DNA of 46,659 nucleotides from Hyphomonadaceae bacterium (GCA_023384105.1 JAHDXR010000021.1:1-46659), one strand, 5' to 3'. Positions 23,097 to 30,962 are shown, numbered from the stretch's first letter. Translations and numbers: made by a program. Notes: generated by a model not told the origin, from the sequence alone.

Positions 23097-24242
23097 ATGA
23101 CCGTGTTCATCGCCCACGCGCCGGCTGACCGGGCCGCCGCCGAAGCGCTCGAGAAAGTGCTCGAGCGGCGCGGGCAGTTCGTCGAACTCGATGACGGTAC
23201 GGTAGCGCTGCGTCCGGTGCAGGCGGGCGACGCGCTGGTGCTGCTGGTCTCGCAGGCGCTGGCCAACGCCACCGCGCGGCTGCGCCTCGAACAGCGTTCG
23301 CTCGACGCCTGGGCCGATGGCCGGCTCGTGCTGGTGAAGCTTGACGCCGCGCTCGCGCCGGTCGGCCTGCGCGATCTCCCGGCGATCGACGCCGGCGACG
23401 AAGCGCAGCGCGACGCCGGGTGGAGCGACGCCGCCGACGCCGTGCGCGCCGCGCTTGTCCCGCCGGCGCCGGCGCGCAGCGCGGACATGGCCGCGCCTGC
23501 GCCGCCGCGCGCGCCCGCGCCGTCCGCCAGGGCGCCGGCGCGCAACTGGCGCGCGCTGATCCTGGCGCCGCTATTGGCGCTTCCCGGCGTCGCAGCGATC
23601 GCCGTTCTTGCATCGATCTGGCTCGTCAACCGTATCGGCCCGGCGCCGGGCGGCTGGCCCGAACTGCGCCGCGGCGTCGGCGCATTCGGCGCGCGCTTCG
23701 GCCTGTCGCCCGGCGCGACCGAGATCGCCTTCGCCGCCGCCATCGCGCTGACGCTCGCGGTTGTCGCGGTCTGGCTCGCGCGCCTGTTCGCCCGGCCGAA
23801 AGCCGCAGAGCCGGCTGCGCGCGCCCCCGCGCCCGCGCCGGTAAGACAGACCGATGCGCTGTTCGTCTCCTACGCCCGCGCCAACGAAAGCGTGGTGCTG
23901 CCGGTGATCGAAGCGGCCGGGCAGGCGGGCCGCAGGTTCTGGCTCGACCGGCACGGCGTCGTCGCCGGCGACGGCTGGGCCGGCGAGATCGTCCGCGCCA
24001 TCCGCGGCGCCGCCGGCGTTCTGGTGATGTGCTCGAAGGCGGCGTTCGAGAGCGATCACGTCAAGCGTGAGATTTACCTGGCCGACCGCTACAAGAAGAA
24101 ACTGGTGCCCGTTTTCATCGAACCGGCCGAAGCGCCGGAGGATTTCGAGTACTTCTTCGCCGGCGTGCAGCCGCTCAACCTGTTCGAGAAACCCGAAGCC
24201 GAGCGCTCGCAAGCGCTCATGAACGCGTTAGGATCAAGCTGA
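23097..24242 (+). CDS. Membrane protein with two TIR-like domains (TIR-TM-TM-TIR)
   Basis: This 381-residue protein has a TIR-like domain at each end. Residues 1-120 (MTVFIAHAPADRAAAEALE...VLLVSQALAN) form a degenerate copy. An Ala/Pro-rich linker follows, then two membrane helices at about 153-177 and 208-231. Residues 253-360 form a complete TIR domain: DALFVSYARANE, RRFWLDRHG, GVLVMCSKAAFESDHVKREI, LVPVFIEP. Glu325 occupies the position of the catalytic glutamate of NADase TIR domains. Its stop shares one base with the next gene's ATG (TGATG), coupling it to an enoyl-CoA hydratase. Bacterial TIR proteins act as signalling or NAD-depleting modules, often in defence; no partner effector gene is adjacent. 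The function is therefore open. Confidence 0.8.
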   Translation: MTVFIAHAPADRAAAEALEKVLERRGQFVELDDGTVALRPVQAGDALVLLVSQALANATARLRLEQRSLDAWADGRLVLVKLDAALAPVGLRDLPAIDAGDEAQRDAGWSDAADAVRAALVPPAPARSADMAAPAPPRAPAPSARAPARNWRALILAPLLALPGVAAIAVLASIWLVNRIGPAPGGWPELRRGVGAFGARFGLSPGATEIAFAAAIALTLAVVAVWLARLFARPKAAEPAARAPAPAPVRQTDALFVSYARANESVVLPVIEAAGQAGRRFWLDRHGVVAGDGWAGEIVRAIRGAAGVLVMCSKAAFESDHVKREIYLADRYKKKLVPVFIEPAEAPEDFEYFFAGVQPLNLFEKPEAERSQALMNALGSS

Positions 24243-25033
24243 TGTCCACCGATCCCGTCCTGCTCGATGTCTCGCCCGCGGGCGTCGCCGTCGTCACGCT
24301 GAACCGGCCCGAGAAGCGCAACGCCTTCGACGAGCTGATGATCGCGGGCCTCACCGACACGTTCGAGACGCTGAAGGGCGCCGATCATGTCCGCATCGTG
24401 TTTCTGCGCGGGCAGGGCGAGGTCTTCTGCGCCGGCGCCGACATCGACTGGATGCGCCGCGCCGCCGCGTTCACCGAGCAGGGCAACGAGACCGACGCGC
24501 TCGCGCTCGCGCGCCTGCTGCGTCACCTGCACGAGCTGCCGCAGCTCACGGTCGCGCTGGCGCACGGCGCGGCGATGGGCGGCGGCGCCGGCCTCGTCGC
24601 GGCGTGCGACGTGGCGGTCGCTGTAAAAACCGCCAAGTTCCGCTTCTCGGAAGTGCGCCTGGGGCTCACCCCGGCGACGATCTCGCCGTATGTTGTCGAA
24701 GCGGTCGGTCCGCGCTGGGCGAGGGCGCTGTTCGCCACCGCCGAGAGTTTCGACGGAACCTTCGCCGAGCGAATCGGCTTGGTGCAGTATGCGGTAGAGG
24801 ATGAAGCGGCGTTGCGCCCGATGATGGAGCACCTGAGCGAACTGGCCATGGCGGCCGCGCCCGGCGCCGTCGCCGACGCGAAAGCGCTGGTGCGCCACGT
24901 CGCAGGCCATAAGATCGACGACGCGCTCGCCAAGGAGACGGCCCGCCGCATCGCGGCGCGGCGCGCCTCCGCGGAAGGACGCGAAGGGCTCGCCGCGTTT
25001 CTGGAGAAGCGCAAGCCGGAGTGGTGTTCGTGA
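24242..25033 (+). CDS. Enoyl-CoA hydratase, methylglutaconyl-CoA hydratase-like (LiuC type)
   Basis: This 263-residue crotonase-family enzyme closely resembles methylglutaconyl-CoA hydratases of leucine degradation. Shared features are FCAGADIDWMRR, HGAAMGGGAGLVAACDVAVA, FRFSEVRLGLTPATISPYVV and the LFATAESFDG helix. The glutamates in SEVRLGLTPA and downstream are placed as in LiuC. In classical liu operons it lies beside isovaleryl-CoA dehydrogenase and methylcrotonyl-CoA carboxylase. Here the only possible relative is a carboxylase beta subunit 8 kb away on the other strand, so the assignment rests on protein similarity. It is translationally coupled to the TIR gene upstream and to a small gene downstream (GTGA overlap). 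Confidence 0.82.
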   Translation: MSTDPVLLDVSPAGVAVVTLNRPEKRNAFDELMIAGLTDTFETLKGADHVRIVFLRGQGEVFCAGADIDWMRRAAAFTEQGNETDALALARLLRHLHELPQLTVALAHGAAMGGGAGLVAACDVAVAVKTAKFRFSEVRLGLTPATISPYVVEAVGPRWARALFATAESFDGTFAERIGLVQYAVEDEAALRPMMEHLSELAMAAAPGAVADAKALVRHVAGHKIDDALAKETARRIAARRASAEGREGLAAFLEKRKPEWCS

Positions 25034-25410
25034 AACTGAAGCGCGGCCTGAGCCGGATTTGGCCAGCCCTCTATCAAGCCAAACTGGTTCGCCCGCACAT
25101 GCCGTTCTGGCGCGTGGTGGTGGAGGCCCGGCTTGATCGCCGCTCCAAGAAGTGGCCGCGCAAGTTCGGCTCAGCTGTGACGGCAGTGTTCGTCTGGGCG
25201 CGCACCATCGAGGAAGCCGAAGGCCTCGCCGTGCTCGCGCTTGAGGAAGAGGGCCTGGAGGCGCTCACCGCCGACGCCAAGAAGGCGCCGCCGGCGGCCG
25301 CGCCGCGCCGCGCGCCCGCGGCCGTCGCCCGCACCGAGCTTGGCTTCCTGCCGCGCCTCGACGGCGAAACCGGCGCCGACGGCCCCTCGCGCAGGGACGC
25401 GCGGGCTTGA
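25030..25410 (+). CDS. Hypothetical protein
   Basis: This 126-residue protein starts at a GTG (25030) that overlaps the hydratase stop in a GTGA, which I prefer over the in-frame GTGs at 25021 and 25024. The first 80 residues look like a small alpha/beta domain (RPHMPFWRVVVEARLDRR, AVFVWARTIEEAEGLAVLAL), and the last 45 are Ala/Pro/Arg-rich and probably disordered. I do not recognise the family. The tight coupling suggests co-expression with the hydratase. Confidence 0.65.
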   Translation: MKLKRGLSRIWPALYQAKLVRPHMPFWRVVVEARLDRRSKKWPRKFGSAVTAVFVWARTIEEAEGLAVLALEEEGLEALTADAKKAPPAAAPRRAPAAVARTELGFLPRLDGETGADGPSRRDARA

Positions 25411-25477
25411 TCGGCGTCCGCCGAAGCGGGACAAACCGACTCATGAGCGGGGAACTGGAAGCGGCCGGTCTCACCGG

Positions 25478-25894
25478 ATGAACTGGGACGCCTATCTCGC
25501 CGAGTGGGTGAAGGAAGCGCCGGTGCTGGCGGGGTCGGCCGCAGTGGTGCTGGTCATGGTCGGCGTCGCCGCGCTGCTGGGCTTCCGCGACACCGCCCGG
25601 ATCGACGAGGCCGAACTGGCCCGGCTCGCCGCCGCGGAAGGCGCAAGCCTCGAACAGGCGGTGATCGACGCCAAGGGCCGCACCGCGCTCGCGCGGCTCA
25701 GCGGCGACAGGCTGATGGTCGCCCGCGTCATGGGCGCCGACATCGGCGCCCGCGCCGCGCCGGCCGCCGCCGTCCATGTCGCCCTCCGCGACGGCAAGCT
25801 GAACGCCCGGTTTGCCGACCTGGGCTTCCCGCCGCTACATATGAAGCTGCAAGCGCCGCCGCCCTGGCTCGCCGAGCTTGCTGGAGAGGCTTGA
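25478..25894 (+). CDS. Small single-pass membrane protein
   Basis: This 138-residue protein begins MNWDAYLAEWVKEAP and has one membrane helix (VLAGSAAVVLVMVGVAALLG, about 15-34). A soluble part follows (DEAELARLAAAEGASLEQAV, RVMGADIGARAAPAAAVHV). The orientation is probably N-out with the soluble domain in the cytoplasm, judged from charge. Its stop is immediately followed by the GTG of the hydroxylase gene (TGAGTG). It may be an accessory subunit of that membrane enzyme; this is inferred only from position and the membrane anchor. Confidence 0.65.
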   Translation: MNWDAYLAEWVKEAPVLAGSAAVVLVMVGVAALLGFRDTARIDEAELARLAAAEGASLEQAVIDAKGRTALARLSGDRLMVARVMGADIGARAAPAAAVHVALRDGKLNARFADLGFPPLHMKLQAPPPWLAELAGEA

Positions 25895-26896
25895 GTGACC
25901 GCGCCATCGTTCGCTGCGCCGCCGTTCGAGATTCCGCCGATCGTCACCTATGCGGTGCCGGCCTTCGTGCTGCTGATTCTGATCGAGATGGTCGTGGTGA
26001 AGCTCTCGAAGCGCGGGCGCTACGAAGCGCGCGACAGCGCGACCAGCCTCGCCATGGGGCTCGGCAACCGCATCATGGACATCGCCTTCGGCGGCGTCGT
26101 CGTTGCGGCCTATTACGTGGTCTACCAGTTCCGCCTGTTCGATCTGGGCTGGACCTGGCCGGTGCTGGTCGCGTGCTTCTTCGGCGAGGACCTGGCCTAT
26201 TACTGGTTTCACCGCGTCGCGCACGAGCGCCGCTTCTTCTGGGCCAGCCACGTCGTCCATCACAGCTCGCAGCACTACAATCTGACCACCGCCCTGCGTC
26301 AGAGCTGGACCGGCACGCTCGGCCTCTGCTTCGTCTTTCATCTGCCGCTGGTGCTGATCGGCTTCCCGCCGCTGATGGTGTTCATGTTCTCGGCCATCAG
26401 CCTCGTCTATCAATTCTGGATTCACACCGAGACGATCGGCCGGATAGGGCCGCTGGAATGGGTGCTCAACACGCCGTCGCATCACCGCGTCCATCACGCC
26501 ACCAACGCCAAGTATCTCGATGCGAACTACGCCGGCGTGCTGATCGTCTGGGACCGCCTGTTCGGCACCTTCGTGCCGGAGGACGACGCGGAAAAGCCGC
26601 GCTACGGCATCGTCAGCCAGCTCGGCACCTTCAATCCGTTCCGCGTCGCCTTCCACGAATGGGCCGGCATCTGGCGCGACATCGCCCACGCCAAGTCGCT
26701 GAAGCAGGTGCTGGGCTACACCTTCGGCCCGCCCGGCTGGAGCCCCGACGGCTCGCGCAAGACCTCGCGCGCGATCAAGCAAGCGTGGGCGGCGCAGTTT
26801 CCTCCCCCGCGTGCGGGGGAGGCGGCGGGCGTCGCCGTTTCCCCCTCAGTCACGCTTCGTGTGACAGCTCCCCCGCACGCGGGGGAGCAAACCTGA
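25895..26896 (+). CDS. Sterol desaturase / fatty acid hydroxylase family protein
   Basis: This 333-residue integral membrane di-iron enzyme has the family's histidine clusters: HRVAHERR, HVVHHSSQHYN, and HHRVHHATN near residue 200. Hydrophobic helices surround them (PAFVLLILIEMVV, LGLCFVFHLPLVLIG). Members hydroxylate or desaturate sterols, fatty acids or sphingoid lipids using O2. The GTG start directly abuts the upstream stop. The last 30 residues or so (PPPRAGEAAG onward) are encoded by an intergenic palindromic repeat (26802-26887), so the natural end of the domain is near RAIKQAWAAQF and the tail is acquired. The next gene begins one base after the stop. Confidence 0.88.
   Translation: MTAPSFAAPPFEIPPIVTYAVPAFVLLILIEMVVVKLSKRGRYEARDSATSLAMGLGNRIMDIAFGGVVVAAYYVVYQFRLFDLGWTWPVLVACFFGEDLAYYWFHRVAHERRFFWASHVVHHSSQHYNLTTALRQSWTGTLGLCFVFHLPLVLIGFPPLMVFMFSAISLVYQFWIHTETIGRIGPLEWVLNTPSHHRVHHATNAKYLDANYAGVLIVWDRLFGTFVPEDDAEKPRYGIVSQLGTFNPFRVAFHEWAGIWRDIAHAKSLKQVLGYTFGPPGWSPDGSRKTSRAIKQAWAAQFPPPRAGEAAGVAVSPSVTLRVTAPPHAGEQT
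26802..26887. repeat. Palindromic repeat pair inside the hydroxylase 3' end
   Basis: Two perfect 9-bp hairpins, CTCCCCCGC-GT-GCGGGGGAG (26802-26821) and CTCCCCCGC-AC-GCGGGGGAG (26868-26887), flank a smaller GTCAC/GTGAC hairpin. The unit is the common REP-like arrangement of alphaproteobacteria. A short variant (CTCCCCCTGGCGGGGGAG) lies near 32224. Confidence 0.8.
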
Positions 26897-26897
26897 A

Positions 26898-27545
26898 GTG
26901 TACGTCCCCGCGCACTTCGCGGCGGGCGACGAAGACGCGCTGATTGCGCGCCTCGCGCGCCGCCGGGCCGGCGTGCTGGTCACGGTGGATGAAGCCGGCG
27001 CGCCCGTCGCCACGCACACGCCGATTGTGTGGGACGCCGAGCAGAAGATCGCGCGCGGCCACATCGCCCGCGCCAACGGCCAGTGGAGACACGGGCCGGG
27101 GCGGGGGCTGATCGTGCTCGGCGGCGCCGAAGCCTATGTCTCGCCCGCCTGGTATCCCTCCAAGGCCGAGCACGGCGAAGCCGTGCCGACCTGGAATTAC
27201 GAAGCCGTCCACATCGCTGGCCGCGTCGAATGGTTCGACGATCCCGCGCGCCTCGAAGCGCTCTTGCGCGATCTGTCGCACCTCCACGAACACGACCGCG
27301 CCGAGCCGTGGGCGCTCGGCGACGCGCCGCGCGCCTATATCGAGGCGCTGTTGCGCGGCGTCGTCGGCGTCGCCCTCCACGCCGAGCGCATCGACGCCAA
27401 GCGCAAGCTCTCGCAGAACAAGAGCGCCGCCGATTTCGCGGGCGCCGCCGGCGGTCTCGCCGCAAGCGGCGATGCGCTCGCCGCCGAAGTCGCCGCGCTC
27501 ATGCGCGCCGAACGCCCGCTGAGCGACGATCCGGAGGGCAATTGA
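26898..27545 (+). CDS. FMN-binding negative transcriptional regulator-like protein (PaiB family)
   Basis: This 215-residue protein matches the PaiB family: it opens MYVPAHFAAGDEDALIARLARR, contains THTPIVWD, GHIARANGQWRH, AYVSPAWYPSK and VPTWNYEAVHIAGRVEWF, and ends with KRKLSQNKSAADF. The fold is the pyridoxamine-phosphate-oxidase-like split barrel that binds FMN. PaiB was named for repressing Bacillus sporulation genes, but most members are uncharacterised flavin- or heme-binding proteins and need not be regulators. It starts with a GTG one base after the previous stop. Confidence 0.88.
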   Translation: MYVPAHFAAGDEDALIARLARRRAGVLVTVDEAGAPVATHTPIVWDAEQKIARGHIARANGQWRHGPGRGLIVLGGAEAYVSPAWYPSKAEHGEAVPTWNYEAVHIAGRVEWFDDPARLEALLRDLSHLHEHDRAEPWALGDAPRAYIEALLRGVVGVALHAERIDAKRKLSQNKSAADFAGAAGGLAASGDALAAEVAALMRAERPLSDDPEGN

Positions 27546-27547
27546 TA

Positions 27548-27641
27548 GGAACCGCCGGCGTCCCGCCGGCCTGCGCGGCGCCGGCGGCATGTGTGCATTC
27601 TGTCGCCTCCACGCTGGCCGGCCGGACGCCGGCGGTCCATA
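27548..27641. repeat. MITE-like element, copy e
   Basis: It starts GGAACCGCCGGCG right after the PaiB stop and ends GCCGGCGGTCCATA at 27641, just 12 bases before the GTG of the next gene. It therefore supplies nearly all of that gene's upstream sequence. Confidence 0.7.
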
Positions 27642-27653
27642 ATTGCGATTCAC

Positions 27654-28088
27654 GTGACCATCCACATCGTCAAACTCTGCGTCGGCGCCGACAGCGTCGA
27701 GGACCTGGCCGAATGGCAGGTCGGGCAGGTCAAGCGCGCGAAGACGGAAAAGCGCAAATACATCGCGCCGGTCTGCGGCACGCGCATGTGGCCCAAGCGC
27801 GCGGACGACGTGCTCGCCGGCGGTTCGCTCTACTGGGTGATCAAGGGCGTGATCAGCGTGCGCCAGCGCATCGTCGCCATCGACCACGTCACCGACAATC
27901 ACGGCCCCCGCTGCGGCCTCTATCTCGACGCCGAACTCGTCCGCACCGCGCCGCAGCCGCGCCGCGCCTTCCAGGGCTGGCGCTATCTCGAGCCGAAAGA
28001 CGCTCCCGCCGACCTCGGCTCGGCCCAAGGCGGCGCCGAACTCCCCGAGCATCTGCGGCGGCAATTGGTGGAGCTCGGCGCGTGGTGA
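27654..28088 (+). CDS. DUF1489 family protein
   Basis: This 144-residue protein belongs to the alphaproteobacterial DUF1489 family. Its N-terminus VTIHIVKLCVGADSVEDLAEWQ, a central GTRMWPKRADDVLAGGSLYWVIKG, IDHVTDNHGPRCGLYLD, and FQGWRYL fit the family pattern. The GTG at 27654 is supported by that N-terminal match although no ribosome-binding site is visible, because a repeat element occupies the upstream region. The family has no established function. Conservation across the class suggests a housekeeping role. Confidence 0.85.
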   Translation: MTIHIVKLCVGADSVEDLAEWQVGQVKRAKTEKRKYIAPVCGTRMWPKRADDVLAGGSLYWVIKGVISVRQRIVAIDHVTDNHGPRCGLYLDAELVRTAPQPRRAFQGWRYLEPKDAPADLGSAQGGAELPEHLRRQLVELGAW

Positions 28089-28152
28089 TCGTGCGCAAGC
28101 CGGCGCCCGTTAAAGGGTGACCGGTCGCGGCTTCCGTGCTAAAAATTACGTC

Positions 28153-28401
28153 ATGAGCAAGCCTACGACGATCACGCTCCCCGAACACCAGCTCAGTTTT
28201 GTGCAGGGACAGGTGGCGGAGGGTCATTACGGCTCGGCGAGCGAAGTCGTGCAGGCCGGCCTTCGATTGCTTGAGCAGCAGGAAGCGAAGCTTGCGCAAT
28301 TGCGCGACGCGCTGATCGAAGGCGAGCAGAGCGGGCCGGCCGAGCCGTTCGACGCCGAGAGTTTTCTGGAACGCCTGCGCGCCGAGCATGCCGCGCAGTG
28401 A
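28153..28401 (+). CDS. parD: ParD-type antitoxin
   Basis: This 82-residue protein starts MSKPTTITLPEHQLSFVQGQ, a ribbon-helix-helix with the family phrase GHYGSASEVVQAGLRLLEQQE, followed by a C-terminal toxin-binding segment rich in acids (PFDAESFLERLRAEH). It should bind its own promoter and neutralise ParE. Its stop shares one base with the ATG of the toxin gene. The frame extends upstream to 28117, but the ATG at 28153 gives the family start. The partner is disrupted (see next entry). Confidence 0.9.
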   Translation: MSKPTTITLPEHQLSFVQGQVAEGHYGSASEVVQAGLRLLEQQEAKLAQLRDALIEGEQSGPAEPFDAESFLERLRAEHAAQ

Positions 28402-28700
28402 TGAGCCGCTATGCGCTTCGCAAGCGGGCGCAAGCTGACTTGGCGGACATCTGGCGCTTCACGGCGCAAAGATGAAGCGTCGCCCAGGCCGACAAATATT
28501 ATCGCGAGATCGTCGCTGCGCTGGAGGCGGTCGGTGCGGCGCCGGAGCTTGGCCGGGCGTGCGACGACATCCGCCCAGGCTACCGCCGGCACAATGTCGG
28601 CGCGCACGTGCTGTTCTACCGGGTGATGGGCGATGTCGCCGATGTGGTGCGGATCCTGCACCAGCGCCGCGATTTTCGCCGGCATTTGCCGAAGGCTTGA
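28401..28700 (+). pseudogene. parE: ParE-type toxin gene broken by an in-frame TGA
   Basis: The frame reads MSRYALRKRAQADLADIWRFTAQR, meets TGA at 28473-28475, and continues in the same frame as SVAQADKYYREIVAALEA...VLFYRVMGDVADVVRILHQRRDFRRHL to TGA at 28700. The two parts are together a normal 99-residue RelE/ParE toxin. Family members usually have Trp at the stop position (ERWG/SVAQAD), so a single TGG-to-TGA change explains it. The catalytic-face residues after the stop (HQRRD) look intact. The antitoxin upstream is complete. A sequencing error is the main alternative. Confidence 0.85.
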
Positions 28701-28740
28701 AGCATCGTGCGCCAAGCATATGGCGTTTCAGCTTTGTACT

Positions 28741-28785
28741 CGCATGCAGGATGAGACGGGGTTGCTGGCTTCCAGCCGGCGTGCA
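28741..28785. repeat. Partial copy of the composite repeat (unit C)
   Basis: GCATGCAGGATGAGACGGGG, then GGCTTCCAGCCGGCGTGC, resembles the GCGTGCGGGATGAAACGAAC...GGAAGCCGGCGGTCC end of the composite repeat at 36261-36444. It lies between the ParE remnant and the kynureninase-like gene. Confidence 0.5.
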
Positions 28786-28827
28786 GCGTTTCGTTTCTCG
28801 CCCGCGTCCGATATCCGGCACGACGCT

Positions 28828-30006
28828 TTAGGCGCCGGAAAGCGCCCGCTTCGCCGCGGCGCAGAAGGCCGGCACGTCCGCCTGGTCCTGGTAGAGGCCG
28901 AAGCCGATGCGCAGGATGTCGTCGCGCGCGTCGGTGATGACATTGGCCGCCGTCAGCGCCGCTTTCCACTGCACCGCATCCGGATGGCGCAGCGACAGGA
29001 ACCGCGCCTGCGGCCCGTTCGCGTTCGGCTGCAGCAGCTCCGCCTTGCGCAGGCGCGCGCCCGCTTCGCCGGCGGCGATCGCATCGGCCATCATCGCGCG
29101 CAGCACGTCGAGGCGCGCGCTGATCGCGGGCGTATCCAGTCCCTCATTGGTCAGCATGGTCTGCACCGCGTTGAAGCGGTAGAGCCCGGTCGGATCGTAG
29201 GTGGCGCCGAAGAAGCGCGAGCCGTCCGCGCCGTAGGCGACTTCGCCCTGCTTGGCTTCCATCGCGCCGAAGTCAGCGAACCAGCCGGTCTGCAGCGGGC
29301 GCGGGCCGAAGCCCGGCGGCGCGTGCAGATAGGCGGCGTTCTCGCCCGCCATCGCATATTTGTAGCCGCCGCCCAGCAGGAAGACGCGGCCGGCGATCTT
29401 CGAGAAATCGCACGGCATCGCCATGAACGAGTGATAGAGATCGAGCACCACCCAGGTCCCGTCCGGCGCGGCGTGCTTGGCGATCTCCTCGGCGCCGTCG
29501 AAGCGCAAGCCGCTGCGGAACATCACGTGGCTGAGGAAGATGATGTCGGGCGTCTTCTCGCGCGCGGCGGCCAGGAAGCGCTCCGTGAACGTGTCGAACG
29601 GCTCGCACGCCACTTTGCGCTGCCTCATCACCCCGCGCTCTTCCCAGCGCGCGGCCTGGCGGCGGAACGAATGGAATTCGCCGTCGGAGGTGAGCACGTC
29701 CATCGGCCGGTCGGGCCAGCGCGTGGCGAAGATGCGCGAGAGAAATTCGTGCGTGCTCGACGCGAACGCCAGCGTGCGCGGATCGGGCAGCTTGAGTTCG
29801 GCGGCGATGTGCGCCTGCGCGCGCGGGATCACCTCGCCGAAAATCTTGTCCCACTTGCGGTCGGCGAGAGCGGCGGCGTCGTCCCACGCCTGCATGTGGC
29901 CCTCATAGGAGGCGTCCGGCCACAGATGATGCGAGTGCGCAGCGAAATGAATCCGCCCCGGTGCGGCGGCGAGCGCGCGCGAGAACAGGTGTTTGTAGCT
30001 TTTCAA
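28828..30006 (-). CDS. Kynureninase-like PLP enzyme (aminotransferase class V fold)
   Basis: This 392-residue fold-type I PLP enzyme has the cofactor aspartate at Asp189 (VVLDLYHSF) and the Schiff-base lysine at Lys216 in LLGGGYKYAMAG, similar to the YKY motif of kynureninases. The probable start is the TTG at 30006 (TTGAAAAGC, preceded by GAGGACGAAG), overlapping the dioxygenase stop as TTGA. The frame extends upstream, but there it is antisense-like in character and overlaps the dioxygenase. Placed directly after tryptophan dioxygenase, it should act on kynurenine to give anthranilate and alanine. It lacks the usual kynureninase N-terminal phrase, so another class V reaction is possible. 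Confidence 0.78.
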   Translation of the reverse strand: MKSYKHLFSRALAAAPGRIHFAAHSHHLWPDASYEGHMQAWDDAAALADRKWDKIFGEVIPRAQAHIAAELKLPDPRTLAFASSTHEFLSRIFATRWPDRPMDVLTSDGEFHSFRRQAARWEERGVMRQRKVACEPFDTFTERFLAAAREKTPDIIFLSHVMFRSGLRFDGAEEIAKHAAPDGTWVVLDLYHSFMAMPCDFSKIAGRVFLLGGGYKYAMAGENAAYLHAPPGFGPRPLQTGWFADFGAMEAKQGEVAYGADGSRFFGATYDPTGLYRFNAVQTMLTNEGLDTPAISARLDVLRAMMADAIAAGEAGARLRKAELLQPNANGPQARFLSLRHPDAVQWKAALTAANVITDARDDILRIGFGLYQDQADVPAFCAAAKRALSGA

Positions 30007-30794
30007 AGCTTCGTCCTCATCGACCAGATTTCCGGAAACGCGCGGCGCGTCAGCGTCTGCTGCAGATAGCCCACGCCCTCGGTGCCGCCGGTGCCGCGCT
30101 TGCGGCCGATGATGCGCTCCACCGTGAGCACGTGCTTGTGCCGCCAGGTGAGCAGCGCGTCGTCGAGATCGATCAGCTTCTCCGCCAGCTGATAGAACGC
30201 CCAGTGCTTCTGCGGATCGCGATAGACTTGAAGCCATGCCGCTTCAACCGCCGCGCTCGGTTCGTAAGGCGCGCCCGGCGCGCGCGCATAGACGCTCTCG
30301 GGAATGTCGAACCCCGCTTTCGCCAGCTGCGCCAGCGCATCGTCATAGAGGCTCGGGCCGCCGAGCGCCGCCTCCAGCGCCGCGCGCTGTTCGCTGCTCT
30401 CGGCGTGATAGGCGAGGAACGCCGCGTCTTTCAGGCCCAAGCGATACTCCAGCACCCGGAATTGCGCCGACTGGAAGCCCGAACTCGTCCCCAGCATCGA
30501 CCGGAAGTTGAGATAGTCCGCCGGCGTCATCGTCGCCAGCACGTCCCAGGTCTGGGTCATCACCGCCTGGATGCGCGACACGCGGGCCAGGTGCTTGTAG
30601 GCCGGCGCGAGCTCGCCGGTGCGGATTTGGGCCTGCGCGGCGCCGATCTCGTGGATGACCTGCTTCATCCACAGCTCCATCGTCTGGTGGAGAATCACGA
30701 ACAGCAGCTCGTCGTGCTGGCCGGTGCGCGGCTTTTGGGCCGCCAGAAGCTCTTTCAGGCGCAAATAGCCGCCATACGTGACTTCTTCGTCCAT
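30003..30794 (-). CDS. kynA: Tryptophan 2,3-dioxygenase
   Basis: This 263-residue all-helical heme enzyme opens the indole ring of L-tryptophan to N-formylkynurenine. Family landmarks are VTYGGYLRLKELLAAQ, HDELLFVILHQTMELWMK, FRSMLGTSSGFQSAQFR and WRHKHVLTVERIIGRKRGTGGT. His221 is placed as the axial heme ligand. The start at 30794 has GGAGGAAG upstream. The stop overlaps the following kynureninase-like gene by four bases. No kynurenine formamidase (kynB) is adjacent, so the pair lacks the middle enzyme here. Confidence 0.95.
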   Translation of the reverse strand: MDEEVTYGGYLRLKELLAAQKPRTGQHDELLFVILHQTMELWMKQVIHEIGAAQAQIRTGELAPAYKHLARVSRIQAVMTQTWDVLATMTPADYLNFRSMLGTSSGFQSAQFRVLEYRLGLKDAAFLAYHAESSEQRAALEAALGGPSLYDDALAQLAKAGFDIPESVYARAPGAPYEPSAAVEAAWLQVYRDPQKHWAFYQLAEKLIDLDDALLTWRHKHVLTVERIIGRKRGTGGTEGVGYLQQTLTRRAFPEIWSMRTKL

Positions 30795-30962
30795 CGCGCG
30801 GCTTCCTCCATTAAATCACGGCCTTAAAGCACGGGCGCCGCAGCGGGAAAAGGCGGGCGCGGACCGCGTCTGCGACCACAGCGGCCACTTTTAGGTTTGG
30901 TCTGCGGCTGCGATTTGCTAGGGAAACCGCCGCATTGGACGAGAACGCCAAGGAGGGTGGCC

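Noticed and set aside
28473-28475. Selenocysteine or programmed readthrough at the ParE TGA
   Set aside because: The family has Trp here, no SECIS-like hairpin is evident directly downstream, and a simple TGG-to-TGA change is enough.
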